The notes beneath the pieces were generated by a model. That model ran no database searches and had not been told where the DNA came from. It saw only the letters and a program-made list of their open reading frames with translations. Below, in pieces: positions 17,048 to 25,395 of a DNA stretch of 64,000 nt. A program made the position numbers and the translations under genes. How positions within the stretch are numbered: position 1 is the stretch's first letter; each line of letters starts with the position of its first letter. The stretch is from Phycisphaerae bacterium RAS2. GTDB lineage: Bacteria; Planctomycetota; Phycisphaerae; UBA1845; UTPLA1. The DNA is taken from NCBI GenBank assembly GCA_007753915.1, contig CP036352.1:868001-932000 (forward strand), in the 5' to 3' direction.

Positions 17048-19255
17048 GTGGAGAGAAACTTGGCTCAGAACTGGGACGAAAAGGCGGTCTTCCTTGCCGC
17101 CTTGGGCCTCGCAGCCAAGGACCGCGACGCGTTCCTACTCGGAGCGTGCCCGGATGAACCGGCACGCCAGCGGATCCGGCTGCTGCTGGATCACCACGAG
17201 AAAAATGCGACGACAGGCTTCAATCCTGAGGCGGACAGTGCCCCGATCGGCCTTGCGGACCCCAATCAGATTGACGAGTTTCGGCTGATCCACAAAATCG
17301 GTGAAGGCGGTATGGGCGTTGTCTACTTGGCGGAAGACACCATCCTCGCTCGGCGCGTCGCCTTGAAGATCATCGGTTCGCATCTGCTTGGCTCGGAGCA
17401 GGGTGTCGCACGGTTTCGGGACGAGGCCCGGGCGGCCGCACTTCTGAACCACCCCGCCATCGTCCCGGTTTTCAAGTATGGATCGGATGGAACCCGCCAC
17501 TACATCGCGTCCGAGTTTGTCGACGGACCTACCTTGAGCACCGTTCTGGAGGAAGAGCGAAGCCGGCGCCAGGGCATGACCCGCACGGACGCCTTGAGTT
17601 GGTTCAAACGCTGTGTCGAGATTGCGGCAACGATCGCCGACGCGCTGGATGCTTCGCACCGGATGAACATCATCCATCGCGATGTGAAACCGTCCAACAT
17701 CCTGGTGGACAGGCATCGCGGGCCGCGGCTGACGGATTTCGGAGTCGCCAAGAATCTGACAGTCTCGCCCGAACGACCTGTGACCAACATCGTCGGCAGT
17801 TGCCATTACATGAGCCCCGAGCAGGCCTCCATCTCCGCTGCAAGCGTCGATCAGCGAAGCGACATCTTCTCGCTCGGAGTCGTACTCTACGAGATGCTCA
17901 CGCTGCAAAAGCCCTTTGTCGGGGCCGATCTGAGCCAGGTGCTTCGCGCCGTCATCGAACACAATCCACCCACAGTCAGGTCACTCGACCCGCGCATTCC
18001 GCGCGACCTTCAGGTCATCTGTCACAAGGCGATCGAGAAGCACCCGCGCGATCGCTACCAGTCGATTGCGCACCTGGCGGCGGACCTGCGATGTTTCATG
18101 GCGGGCGACCCGATCCTTGCCAGGCCGCCAGACCTGACGCAGCGAATTCTTCGCTGGCTAAAGCGGCATAAGAAAGCCGTGGTTCTCATTTGCATCGCGG
18201 TGCTGGCGTTTGCGACTCTGTGGATGAGGCATCGGTTAAAACTCCAGCATGACCTTGCGATGGCCTGGGTATCCATCTCCGCCGGTTCCGCGCCTTGCAA
18301 GGCATACTTCCAGCCACACAGTTTGACCACACTTGAACCCTTGTCGGATTACACCGCCATTGGTCCTACTCCAGTACAGAATTTGAAACTCAAGGCGGGT
18401 CAATATCGCATTCTCGTCGTCCGCGACTCCGATCGGGCGTTTTGCGAGTTCAATCTGGTGGCGCTTGAGGCCGGGCCGGACCATCTCGCGTTCATTCGTG
18501 CGTTTGATTCGGCGAACGAAATCAAGTCTCCCGCGGAACGAAACGAGCTGCGGGGTGCATTCCGCCACACTCGTGACATCGCCCAAGGCGAAATGATCCG
18601 AATTGAAGGGGGCGACTTTGAACTGCGAACGAGCAATTCTCAACACCCTGTTCTGTTGGGTGCAGTCCGGTTGGATTCTTTTCTCATTGATGTCACTGAA
18701 GTGTCAAACCGAGACTACCGCGCGTTCGTGGATGCGACCGGCCACCCGCCGCCTTATTCCTGGACGGCGTTTGGTTACTCGCCCGAATTGGAAGATCGCC
18801 CGGTGGTGTGGGTTTCGCTCGCCGATGCCGAAGCATATGCCCGATGGCGGGGTAAGCGACTCCCGACGCTATGGGAATGGCAGGCAGCGGCGAGGGGGCC
18901 GAAAGGCGATCTCTATCCGACCGGCGCGCAGCTCCCAGACGTGCCTGCCCAAACACTGAATCAGAATCTGTTCGGCGATCAACTGGCGATTTTTCAGAGC
19001 TACGCAGAACACACGATGTCAACGGGCGTGCCCAGCGCATGGGACGGAGTATCCGGACGATTGCGGCACACGTTCTCAAACGTTTGCGAATTCACCGGAA
19101 CGGTTGACCTCGCGAATCGAGACGTCTATTTGACCGGACGGGGATGGTATGAGGACCCCAGAACACGAACGCTGGCGAACGTACTAACGACGCCACTCAA
19201 GCAACCGACGCCGAGGTTCGGCTTTCGGTGTGCCAAGAGTATACTGAAGAATTAA
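17048..19255 (+). CDS. Ser/Thr protein kinase fused to FGE-sulfatase domain
   Basis: 735 aa counted from the GTG at 17048; the frame is open from 16907, so the start is uncertain. A Hanks-type kinase domain (about residues 80-355) has the glycine loop IGEGGMGVVYLAED, Lys107 (VALKII), the catalytic loop IIHRDVKPSN with Asp212, DFG Asp230 (LTDFGVAKN) and SPEQAS. One membrane segment (about 376-393, VVLICIAVLAFATLW) separates it from an outer region ending in an FGE-sulfatase/C-type-lectin-like fold from about residue 512 (GEMIRIEGGDFEL, VTEVSNRDYRAFVDAT, RLPTLWEWQAAARGP, FSNVCEFTG, PRFGFRCAKS). A periplasmic FGE-like sensor driving a cytoplasmic kinase fits this topology. It lies between a sigma factor and two unknown or copper-protein genes. 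Confidence 0.9.
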   Translation: MERNLAQNWDEKAVFLAALGLAAKDRDAFLLGACPDEPARQRIRLLLDHHEKNATTGFNPEADSAPIGLADPNQIDEFRLIHKIGEGGMGVVYLAEDTILARRVALKIIGSHLLGSEQGVARFRDEARAAALLNHPAIVPVFKYGSDGTRHYIASEFVDGPTLSTVLEEERSRRQGMTRTDALSWFKRCVEIAATIADALDASHRMNIIHRDVKPSNILVDRHRGPRLTDFGVAKNLTVSPERPVTNIVGSCHYMSPEQASISAASVDQRSDIFSLGVVLYEMLTLQKPFVGADLSQVLRAVIEHNPPTVRSLDPRIPRDLQVICHKAIEKHPRDRYQSIAHLAADLRCFMAGDPILARPPDLTQRILRWLKRHKKAVVLICIAVLAFATLWMRHRLKLQHDLAMAWVSISAGSAPCKAYFQPHSLTTLEPLSDYTAIGPTPVQNLKLKAGQYRILVVRDSDRAFCEFNLVALEAGPDHLAFIRAFDSANEIKSPAERNELRGAFRHTRDIAQGEMIRIEGGDFELRTSNSQHPVLLGAVRLDSFLIDVTEVSNRDYRAFVDATGHPPPYSWTAFGYSPELEDRPVVWVSLADAEAYARWRGKRLPTLWEWQAAARGPKGDLYPTGAQLPDVPAQTLNQNLFGDQLAIFQSYAEHTMSTGVPSAWDGVSGRLRHTFSNVCEFTGTVDLANRDVYLTGRGWYEDPRTRTLANVLTTPLKQPTPRFGFRCAKSILKN

Positions 19256-19267
19256 AGGAGGCTGAAC

Positions 19268-19693
19268 ATGAGTTTCAAAGTGAATTCGCTCCGATTGATC
19301 GGACAAACGTACGGTGGATACGACCCCGATTCCGACGCGCCGATCCACACCCTGGCAGACGTGCTCCCTCTGGTCGATCGAAATGCCATTGTGACAGCAC
19401 TGGCGGTCATTCGCCAAGATTGGACATTTGGCGGAACGAACGGGACGGTCGCGTTCGAAAACCTGATGAATGAAATTCATACTGCGCTCACTGGGATCAA
19501 TTCCCTTTACCATCTGTATTATCAGGCACCCTTCTACATGGCCATTCTTGACAAGTACGGCAACGTCGTCGGCCACGATACCATCGCACAAATAAAATAC
19601 GACAACCAGGTCGTAGAGTATCAGCACGTCAGCGGCGGCGCGACGCGCTATTGCGCTCAATCGCACATCTTCGCCTCCATTGGTGTGTCATGA
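19268..19693 (+). CDS. Conserved-looking hypothetical, upstream of copper-type protein
   Basis: A 141-aa protein with a strong ribosome-binding site (AAGGAGG, 7 nt before the ATG). It has no signal peptide or membrane segment. Aromatic-rich stretches (INSLYHLYYQAPFYMAILDK, YGNVVGHDTI) and six His residues are visible; no family is recognised. Its stop overlaps the start of the next gene as ATGA, so the two are translationally coupled and probably made in similar amounts. In Streptomyces mel operons a small helper (MelC1) precedes the tyrosinase and delivers copper. The gene order and size match that, but I see no sequence resemblance to MelC1, so the analogy is inference only. Confidence 0.7.
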   Translation: MSFKVNSLRLIGQTYGGYDPDSDAPIHTLADVLPLVDRNAIVTALAVIRQDWTFGGTNGTVAFENLMNEIHTALTGINSLYHLYYQAPFYMAILDKYGNVVGHDTIAQIKYDNQVVEYQHVSGGATRYCAQSHIFASIGVS

Positions 19694-20577
19694 ATACGCT
19701 TCATCCGGCGGTCGTGGCCGAAATGGCTGATCGAAAGATGCGCTTGGCGCATCTGGGTTGGCATGGAATTCGGGAGACCTGGCGAAAACTAAGCGAGGTC
19801 CAGAAGACGGAGCTGCGCCGGCTGTTTCGTCATTTCGGCTGGGACGACCCGCGCCCGTCAATGGATGAGCAGGGAAACCTGATTCGCGGCCAGGGCGCTG
19901 GATTGGACTTCCTGTACATGCACCGGCACATGATCGAAATGGTCAATGGAATCCTCACGTCTCATGGCGCCGTTCCATTGGAAGGGTGGAAGGAGCCTCC
20001 CCGCGTGCGCGATCCGAACTACCCGGTGCCGACGGGTCTCGGATACACACAGGCCGAGTTCCCGACGAAGAACGACGAGCATTGGGCGTGCTGTCTTTGT
20101 GATGCACGTCGATTTGACGACCAAAGTTATTTGCGCGGCATTACTCTTGACCTGCTCGGGACCGAAATCGAGTATGGAATTCACGCGGCAATGCACACGC
20201 GATTTGGAGCCTTCTGCGAGATTGGCTATCGGCCTTCTTCCGCCGGCGGAGTAATCATCGTCGATCCCAAATGGGACGACCCCGCCTACGACTCCCTCTT
20301 CGACCCGTACTCCTCGCATGTTCACCCGTGGTTCTGGAAGATTCACGGCTGGGTCGATTCTCGCATTACTGCTTGGGAACAGGCAAACGGCAAACATGCG
20401 ATTTGGCAGAATGTCTGGATGGGCCCGATGCACCATGTACATGCCCATGGCGCCGCTCATGGGGCGCATCTTCTCGACGCATTGGAGGGTCAGGCGGGCA
20501 TTCTACTCGCTACGGACCCATTAAGTGGTGTCTTCATGCCTCGCGTCTTTCCATATTCCCGGGTTTTGGTTGAATAA
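19690..20577 (+). CDS. Putative type-3 copper (tyrosinase-like) protein
   Basis: A 295-aa protein; the ATG at 19690 overlaps the previous stop. A CuB-like site is clear: H165-AAM-H169 (YGIHAAMHTRFG) followed by H212-PWFWKIH219-GWVD…W (VHPWFWKIHGWVDSRITAWE), close to the family pattern DPxFWxHHxxVDRxxxxW. A CuA-like helix is present as FLYMHRHMIEMV (H78, H80), preceded by WRKLSEVQKTELRRLF, as in tyrosinase N-termini. The usual third CuA histidine nine residues before the MHR motif is absent, so activity is uncertain. A His-rich tail (MHHVHAHGAAHGAH, 247-260) is unusual. There is no signal peptide. Such proteins oxidise phenols or carry dioxygen. It is the last gene of the sigma-kinase cluster. 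Confidence 0.6.
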   Translation: MNTLHPAVVAEMADRKMRLAHLGWHGIRETWRKLSEVQKTELRRLFRHFGWDDPRPSMDEQGNLIRGQGAGLDFLYMHRHMIEMVNGILTSHGAVPLEGWKEPPRVRDPNYPVPTGLGYTQAEFPTKNDEHWACCLCDARRFDDQSYLRGITLDLLGTEIEYGIHAAMHTRFGAFCEIGYRPSSAGGVIIVDPKWDDPAYDSLFDPYSSHVHPWFWKIHGWVDSRITAWEQANGKHAIWQNVWMGPMHHVHAHGAAHGAHLLDALEGQAGILLATDPLSGVFMPRVFPYSRVLVE

Positions 20578-20932
20578 GTCTGGAATGTAAATTGGCGACT
20601 TCTCGACTCTGTTCAGGAATGCCCTGGCTGCCCGCATGGTGGCTGGCCTCAACTCGTGTGGCGCCAAGTGTCACCCAATTCATCACCTGATTTAGATTGA
20701 TCCTCTGCGTCCATACCAAGCCGAAAGCTCGCGGGTGTTCTTGACCAGCCGTGGCAGACCTTCACTTAGACCCGCGCGATTCCGCCAACTCCGTGCCCCC
20801 CTTCATCCAATTTGCCCATTCTGCCTTGGTTGATCGGACTCGCTCGGTCGCCGGAGAGCAATTCATCCTTGCGGCCGGTGCGCGAATCGCCGCATTCTGG
20901 CATCGAGCCGCCCGCGCTTGTATTCTCCTTGA
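20578..20932 (+). other. 355-bp intergenic region, no feature recognised
   Basis: Lies between the copper-type gene and truA. I see no convincing ORF, RNA gene, terminator hairpin or repeat. It should hold the truA promoter. Confidence 0.6.
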
Positions 20933-21856
20933 ATGCTTCGCAATCTCATGCTCACGCTAGCCTACGACGGCGCCGACTTTCACGGCTGGCAGAACCAGCC
21001 CGGCCTGCGCACCGTCCAGTCCTGCGTCGAGACGGCCCTGCGACGGGCGCTGCGCCACCAGGTGGTCGTCATCGGATGCAGCCGCACCGATGCCGGCGTG
21101 CACGCGGCGGCTTACGTCGCCAATGCCTACACGACCGCGAAGACGGCCGATCTGCCGATCGCACGAAGCATCGGTTCGCGCCTGCCGAAGGACATGACCC
21201 TGCTGAATCTGGAGACCGTCCCGCTGACGTTTCATGCGACGCGGTCGGCGCTGGGGAAGCTCTATCGGTATCGCGTTCATGCCGCACCGGGCCGGCCGTG
21301 TGAACAATTGACCCAGCGGTTTACGTATCATTTCTGGCAGGCGCTCGACGTGCAGGCGATGCGCGCCGCGGCGGAGCATCTGATCGGGCGACACGATTTC
21401 ACGTCGTTCGCGTCGGCGGGAAATGTGCGGGAGTCCAACGTGCGGACGATCCGGCGGATCGACGTGTACCGCGTCGGATTGGAAGTGCGATTCGACATCG
21501 AGGGCGATGGGTTCCTGTACAAGCAGGTGCGCAACATGGTCGGCACGCTGATCGAGGTCGGTCGCGCGCATCGGCCGCCGGAATGGGTGGCGCAGGTGCG
21601 CGACGCGTTGGATCGCGCGAAGGCCGGCCCGACCGCTCCGGCGCGGGGCTTGTGCCTGCAATGGGTGCGATACAATCTGCGAGACCTTCCGGAGCCGACG
21701 CCGGAAGTCTTGGACAAGGCGCGGGAGGTGGGCGCGCCGCCGGCGCACCTGCGTGCATTGGTGGAGCGGCAGCATCGTTCGTTGAATGAGAAGCAGCGAC
21801 AGGCGCTCGCGCCGAAGCCGGAGGGCGTCGAGATTGTTGAGGATCCCGAGGCGTGA
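20933..21856 (+). CDS. truA: tRNA pseudouridine(38-40) synthase
   Basis: Converts uridines 38-40 of the tRNA anticodon arm to pseudouridine. The 307-aa protein has the family hallmarks: AYDGADFHGWQNQP near the N-terminus, the catalytic aspartate D53 in CSRTDAGVHA, LGKLYRYRVH, HDFTSFAS, GDGFLYKQVRNMVGTLIEVG and a C-terminal GLCLQWVRY. It begins at the ATG at 20933 and runs about 35 residues past the usual end with a charged tail. No operon partner is obvious; the next gene starts 192 bp downstream. Confidence 0.97.
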   Translation: MLRNLMLTLAYDGADFHGWQNQPGLRTVQSCVETALRRALRHQVVVIGCSRTDAGVHAAAYVANAYTTAKTADLPIARSIGSRLPKDMTLLNLETVPLTFHATRSALGKLYRYRVHAAPGRPCEQLTQRFTYHFWQALDVQAMRAAAEHLIGRHDFTSFASAGNVRESNVRTIRRIDVYRVGLEVRFDIEGDGFLYKQVRNMVGTLIEVGRAHRPPEWVAQVRDALDRAKAGPTAPARGLCLQWVRYNLRDLPEPTPEVLDKAREVGAPPAHLRALVERQHRSLNEKQRQALAPKPEGVEIVEDPEA

Positions 21857-21940
21857 GCGAGACGGCGTGAGTCTTCTGCGAACTGAATCGTGTCCACGCG
21901 GCGTTCAACCGAGCCGCGCACGTCAAGTCCGCGTGCTTCA

Positions 21941-21963
21941 GAGCCGCGACCACAAGGGAGCGG
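21941..21963 (+). repeat. Dispersed GAGCCGCGACC-type repeat, single copy
   Basis: GAGCCGCGACCACAAGGGAG followed by CGG is related to the two inverted copies at 40955-40979 and 41042-41066. It lies between truA and the glycosyltransferase gene. Confidence 0.6.
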
Positions 21964-22048
21964 GTTCTTGTTCGTCGTTTCGCGGCGCATTCGTGCCCGC
22001 ACCAATCCGTCCGCACCGCGCTCGTGCTTCCTGGTCCGTTTCGGAGTC

Positions 22049-23224
22049 GTGGACTTGCGCATCGTTCACATCATTACGCGGCTGATTGTCGGCGGGGCGC
22101 AGGAGAACACCGTCCTCACCTGCGAGGGGCTGGCGCATCGCGGCCACGATGTCTATTTATGGGCCGGGCCGACCACGGGACCGGAAGGGTCACTGGTGCC
22201 GCGCGTCCGGGCTGCGAGTCGATTACCCGGCGGAGCGTACGCCTACGAGGAGTTCCCCGATCTGGTGCGACAGATCAGCCCGCTGCATGAATTGCGCGCG
22301 TTGAATGCACTTCGAGGCCGACTGGAGCAGCTTCGGCCCGATGTGGTTCACACCCATTCGAGCAAAGCGGGGATCCTGGGACGCATCGCGGCCCATCGCG
22401 CCGGCGTGCCGGTCATCGTGCACACCATTCACGGCATGAGCTTCAATCGCACGCAGGCATGGCCCACGCGAGCACTGTATGCCGCGCTGGAGCGATTTTG
22501 CGCAGAAAAGAGTCACGCGTTGGTCAGCGTCGCCGATGCGATGACGCGACAGGCCCTCGCGGCCGGAGTGGGGCGGCCCGAGCAGTACGTCACGGTGCGC
22601 AGCGGCATGGTGACGGCGGATTTTGACCCCGCGCGGTTTGACGGCCGTGAGGTTCGTCGCGCGTGGGGCGTGCCGGACGATGCGATCGTCGTCGGCACGG
22701 TTGCGAGATTGTTTGAGAACAAGGGCTATGAACAATTGATCGAGGCGATGCCCGCGGCCGTGCGAGGCGAACCGCGATTGCGATTCGTGTGGGTCGGAGA
22801 TGGCGCGCACCGCGCGGAATACGAAGCAGCGCTGGCGCGGCTTGGTCTGCGCGATCGAGTGACGATCACCGGCCTGCTGCCGCCGGACGAAATGCCGCGC
22901 GTGCTGTCGGGCATGGATCTGGTCGCACATGCATCGCAGTGGGAGGGGTTGCCGCGCGCGGTGGTGCAGGGGCTGCTGATGGGCAAGCCGGCTGTGTGTT
23001 TTGATCTGGACGGCGCGCCGGAAGTGGTGATTCCCGGCAAGACGGGTGAACTCGCGGCGCCGGGAGACATCGACGAATTTTCAGTTGCGATCGTCAAGCT
23101 TGCGCGCGATGCAGCGCTGCGGGGGCGCTACGGAGCGGAAGGCCGGCGGCGGTGCCTCGTGGAGTTTGATCACCACCGAATGGTGGAAGCGCTGGAGGGG
23201 CTTTATCGGAGTTTGCGGAAATGA
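22049..23224 (+). CDS. Glycosyltransferase family 4 (GT-B)
   Basis: A 391-aa retaining glycosyltransferase of the cytoplasm or inner membrane face that transfers sugars in polysaccharide or lipid-linked glycan synthesis. The N-terminal domain begins IVHIITRLIVGGAQENTVL and contains DVVHTHSSKAGILGRIAA; the C-terminal nucleotide-sugar domain has VVGTVARLFENKGYEQLIEA, FVWVGDG and the donor-binding SQWEGLPRAVVQGLLMGKP…GAPEVV with the EX7E-type acidic pattern modified. The start chosen is the GTG at 22049, because the family begins at this point; the frame is open 53 codons upstream, with no homology there. The acceptor is unknown. Confidence 0.92.
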   Translation: MDLRIVHIITRLIVGGAQENTVLTCEGLAHRGHDVYLWAGPTTGPEGSLVPRVRAASRLPGGAYAYEEFPDLVRQISPLHELRALNALRGRLEQLRPDVVHTHSSKAGILGRIAAHRAGVPVIVHTIHGMSFNRTQAWPTRALYAALERFCAEKSHALVSVADAMTRQALAAGVGRPEQYVTVRSGMVTADFDPARFDGREVRRAWGVPDDAIVVGTVARLFENKGYEQLIEAMPAAVRGEPRLRFVWVGDGAHRAEYEAALARLGLRDRVTITGLLPPDEMPRVLSGMDLVAHASQWEGLPRAVVQGLLMGKPAVCFDLDGAPEVVIPGKTGELAAPGDIDEFSVAIVKLARDAALRGRYGAEGRRRCLVEFDHHRMVEALEGLYRSLRK

Positions 23225-23257
23225 GGCGACGTTGAAAGCGGACTGAATATGTGGAAT

Positions 23258-23338
23258 GTGGAATTAAGAATGCAGAAGTGGAAGGGCTGCGGATAGCGGC
23301 GTGTTTCTACATTCCTAATTCTTCATTCTCAATTCCAC
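23258..23338 (+). repeat. A/T-rich inverted repeat (dispersed hairpin family)
   Basis: GTGGAATTAAGAATGCAGAA at 23258-23277 pairs with TTCTTCATTCTCAATTCCAC at 23319-23338, leaving a 41-bp loop. It lies between two convergent genes (glycosyltransferase and permease). The arm sequence resembles the hairpin at 60855-60911 (GAATTGAGAAT core). Confidence 0.75.
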
Positions 23339-23343
23339 CACGC

Positions 23344-25185
23344 TCACGCGTGTATCAGCAGCTTCGTCTCTTTCGGCAGGTTTGCCGCCACATCGGCGAT
23401 GATGTCGCCGCGCAGGGTGCGAAAGACCGAGCCGCGCCGGGTCACGCCCATGATGACGTAATCGACGGCGTAGGTCCCCGCGAAGTCGAGGATCATTTCC
23501 GAGGGCGATCGCGCGACGCAATAAATCGGCACCAGGGGAACACGCTTCTCGCGCGCGAGCTGATGCGCCTGCAGGAAGATCGGCACCGCGTCGGGGTCGT
23601 CCTCCATGCGGAATTGACCATCGGCCGGCGGACCATAGGCCACTCGCAGATCGCGCACGAACAATACCAGCATGTTGCAGTTTCGCGCCTCGGCTTCTTC
23701 CGCTGCGAACGTAAGCAGGTCCGGGTTCCCGCGCGTGGAGACCAGCACACGCCCACGCGTCGGGTCGAACGGTTCAATGCCCTCCATCGTGAGCGCGTTG
23801 GCCCCTTCCACCGGCGGCGCTTCGAACCAGCTTCCGACCGCGTCAGCGACTTTCGGAATGTACGGCTTCACGGCCGGCGCCTTCTTCACCAGGGCCCGCA
23901 GGATGTAACCGCCGGCGATAACGGACAGCGCGAAGATCGACGCGTGAACTTTCTGATAGGCGATGGTGCATTCCACAATGAGCAGAAACGCGGCAATCGT
24001 GCCCAGGGCGACACGCTCCCATTGCTTCAACTCGACCTTACGGTTGATGCAGGTCGATCCGAGATTCAGCGTGATGGCGCCGACGACGCCGATGGCGTAG
24101 AGGTGCGCCAGCTTCTCCACGTCGCCCTCGAAGATCAAGACAATCGTACATACGCCAACAGCCGTCACCAGCCCCAGCCACGGCACACCGAATGCATTGA
24201 GGCGCGTAAACCCCGCCGGCATTTCGCCGTCGCGCCCCAGCGCGTATTGCAGGCTGATCATCGCGCCGACCGCGGTGTTCGTCGCCGACAGCAACAGCAG
24301 CCCGAAGACGACCGCCGCGATCATGCCGAATGTCGGATGGACCACTTCCGATGCGACGACTTTCATCATCGTGTCGCGCACCGCCAGATCGTGCGCCGTC
24401 AGATCGTGCTCAGGCCGGTCGGCAAGGATCGGCGTCGGCTCGCTCTCCAGGGTCGTCAGGCTGGGCAGGTTCGTCATGGCGACGGCGAAAAACAGGTTGA
24501 AGAAAACCACTTCAGCGAGGACGAAGGAGATCGCCTTGCGCGAGGTCTTGCCGACCGGTTCCACCATGATGCCGGTCATGTTGGCAATGGCCTCGACGCC
24601 CGACAGCGCCAGGATGATGTGTACGAAGCTGGTCCACTTTACGTCGAGCGGGCGATGGTCCCAGGTGATATGCGACAGTCCCAGTCGCGGGATGCAGAAC
24701 AGGGCGATGATTATCATACAGACAAATGTAAGTAATGCGACGATGGTCGCGAGCTTGCTCGCGCGGCGCGGCCCGACGAAGTTCACGCAGGCGATGACAA
24801 AGATCGCCCCGATCGCGAACATCCACGCCGTCTCGGCCGACGCTCCGAAGTAGCGGAACGCCTCCACCGCCGACAGGCCGGCCGTGATGACGTAATCGGC
24901 GAAGAGCAGATAGGCCCCAAGGAGGGCCACCTGCTGATGCGTCGCCTTGGCTGCCGAGTACACCCCGCCGCCGTCGTGAAAGCACCGGCAGATCACCGTG
25001 TAGGCCCAGCCCACGATGATCATGAGCAGGCACATCCCGGCAACGTGCCACGGGCTGGAAGCGCCGGAATAGAAGAACGCCAGCCCCAGCACGTAGAGGC
25101 GGCTGGTCCCCCAGTCTCCGAATAGCAAACTCCCGGCGTGTCGCCAGGTCAGTTCACGCGGTCGTTGTTGATGGACCTGCAACAC
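23344..25185 (-). CDS. APC-family amino-acid permease with C-terminal USP domain
   Basis: A 613-aa membrane transporter. About twelve hydrophobic segments cover residues 15-450 with APC-superfamily features (FGDWGTSRLYVLGLAFFYSG, GGGVYSAAKATHQQ, LSGVEAIANMTGIMVEP, NTAVGAMISLQYALGRDGEM). The last ~140 residues form a universal-stress-protein-like domain (RGRVLVSTRGNPDLLTFAAE, MLVLFVRDLRV, DYVIMGVTRRGSVFRTLRGD, IIADVAANLPKETKLLI), which probably faces the cytoplasm and may bind a nucleotide to gate transport. Fusions of this kind are known in a minority of permeases. It starts at the ATG at 25185. The gene is convergent with the glycosyltransferase. The substrate is unknown. Confidence 0.9.
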   Translation of the reverse strand: MLQVHQQRPRELTWRHAGSLLFGDWGTSRLYVLGLAFFYSGASSPWHVAGMCLLMIIVGWAYTVICRCFHDGGGVYSAAKATHQQVALLGAYLLFADYVITAGLSAVEAFRYFGASAETAWMFAIGAIFVIACVNFVGPRRASKLATIVALLTFVCMIIIALFCIPRLGLSHITWDHRPLDVKWTSFVHIILALSGVEAIANMTGIMVEPVGKTSRKAISFVLAEVVFFNLFFAVAMTNLPSLTTLESEPTPILADRPEHDLTAHDLAVRDTMMKVVASEVVHPTFGMIAAVVFGLLLLSATNTAVGAMISLQYALGRDGEMPAGFTRLNAFGVPWLGLVTAVGVCTIVLIFEGDVEKLAHLYAIGVVGAITLNLGSTCINRKVELKQWERVALGTIAAFLLIVECTIAYQKVHASIFALSVIAGGYILRALVKKAPAVKPYIPKVADAVGSWFEAPPVEGANALTMEGIEPFDPTRGRVLVSTRGNPDLLTFAAEEAEARNCNMLVLFVRDLRVAYGPPADGQFRMEDDPDAVPIFLQAHQLAREKRVPLVPIYCVARSPSEMILDFAGTYAVDYVIMGVTRRGSVFRTLRGDIIADVAANLPKETKLLIHA

Positions 25186-25395
25186 GAAAGGTGGGTGATA
25201 CCCTTAGTTCTGTAGCGCCCGCCGGAAACGTCAGTTCCCAGTGTCGTTGCGGTGATGCGAATGCTACCCGATGCGACGGCGCGGTCCACAGCGCCTGTGA
25301 ATTCCTTTAGAAAAGGCGGCCTGCTCGGGGGTGGAATGGCGGTTCGGATGCGGCTAACCTGCCCGGCCATGAACCGGTCGCCACTAAATAAGACC

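Noticed and set aside
17048-19255. Diversity-generating retroelement target (kinase-FGE)
   Set aside because: No reverse transcriptase, accessory protein or template repeat is visible in the window; kept only as a possibility within the cluster finding.
23251-24735. 494-aa open frame opposite the permease
   Set aside because: Antisense shadow; His/Arg/Gln-rich with no domain, while the permease is certain.
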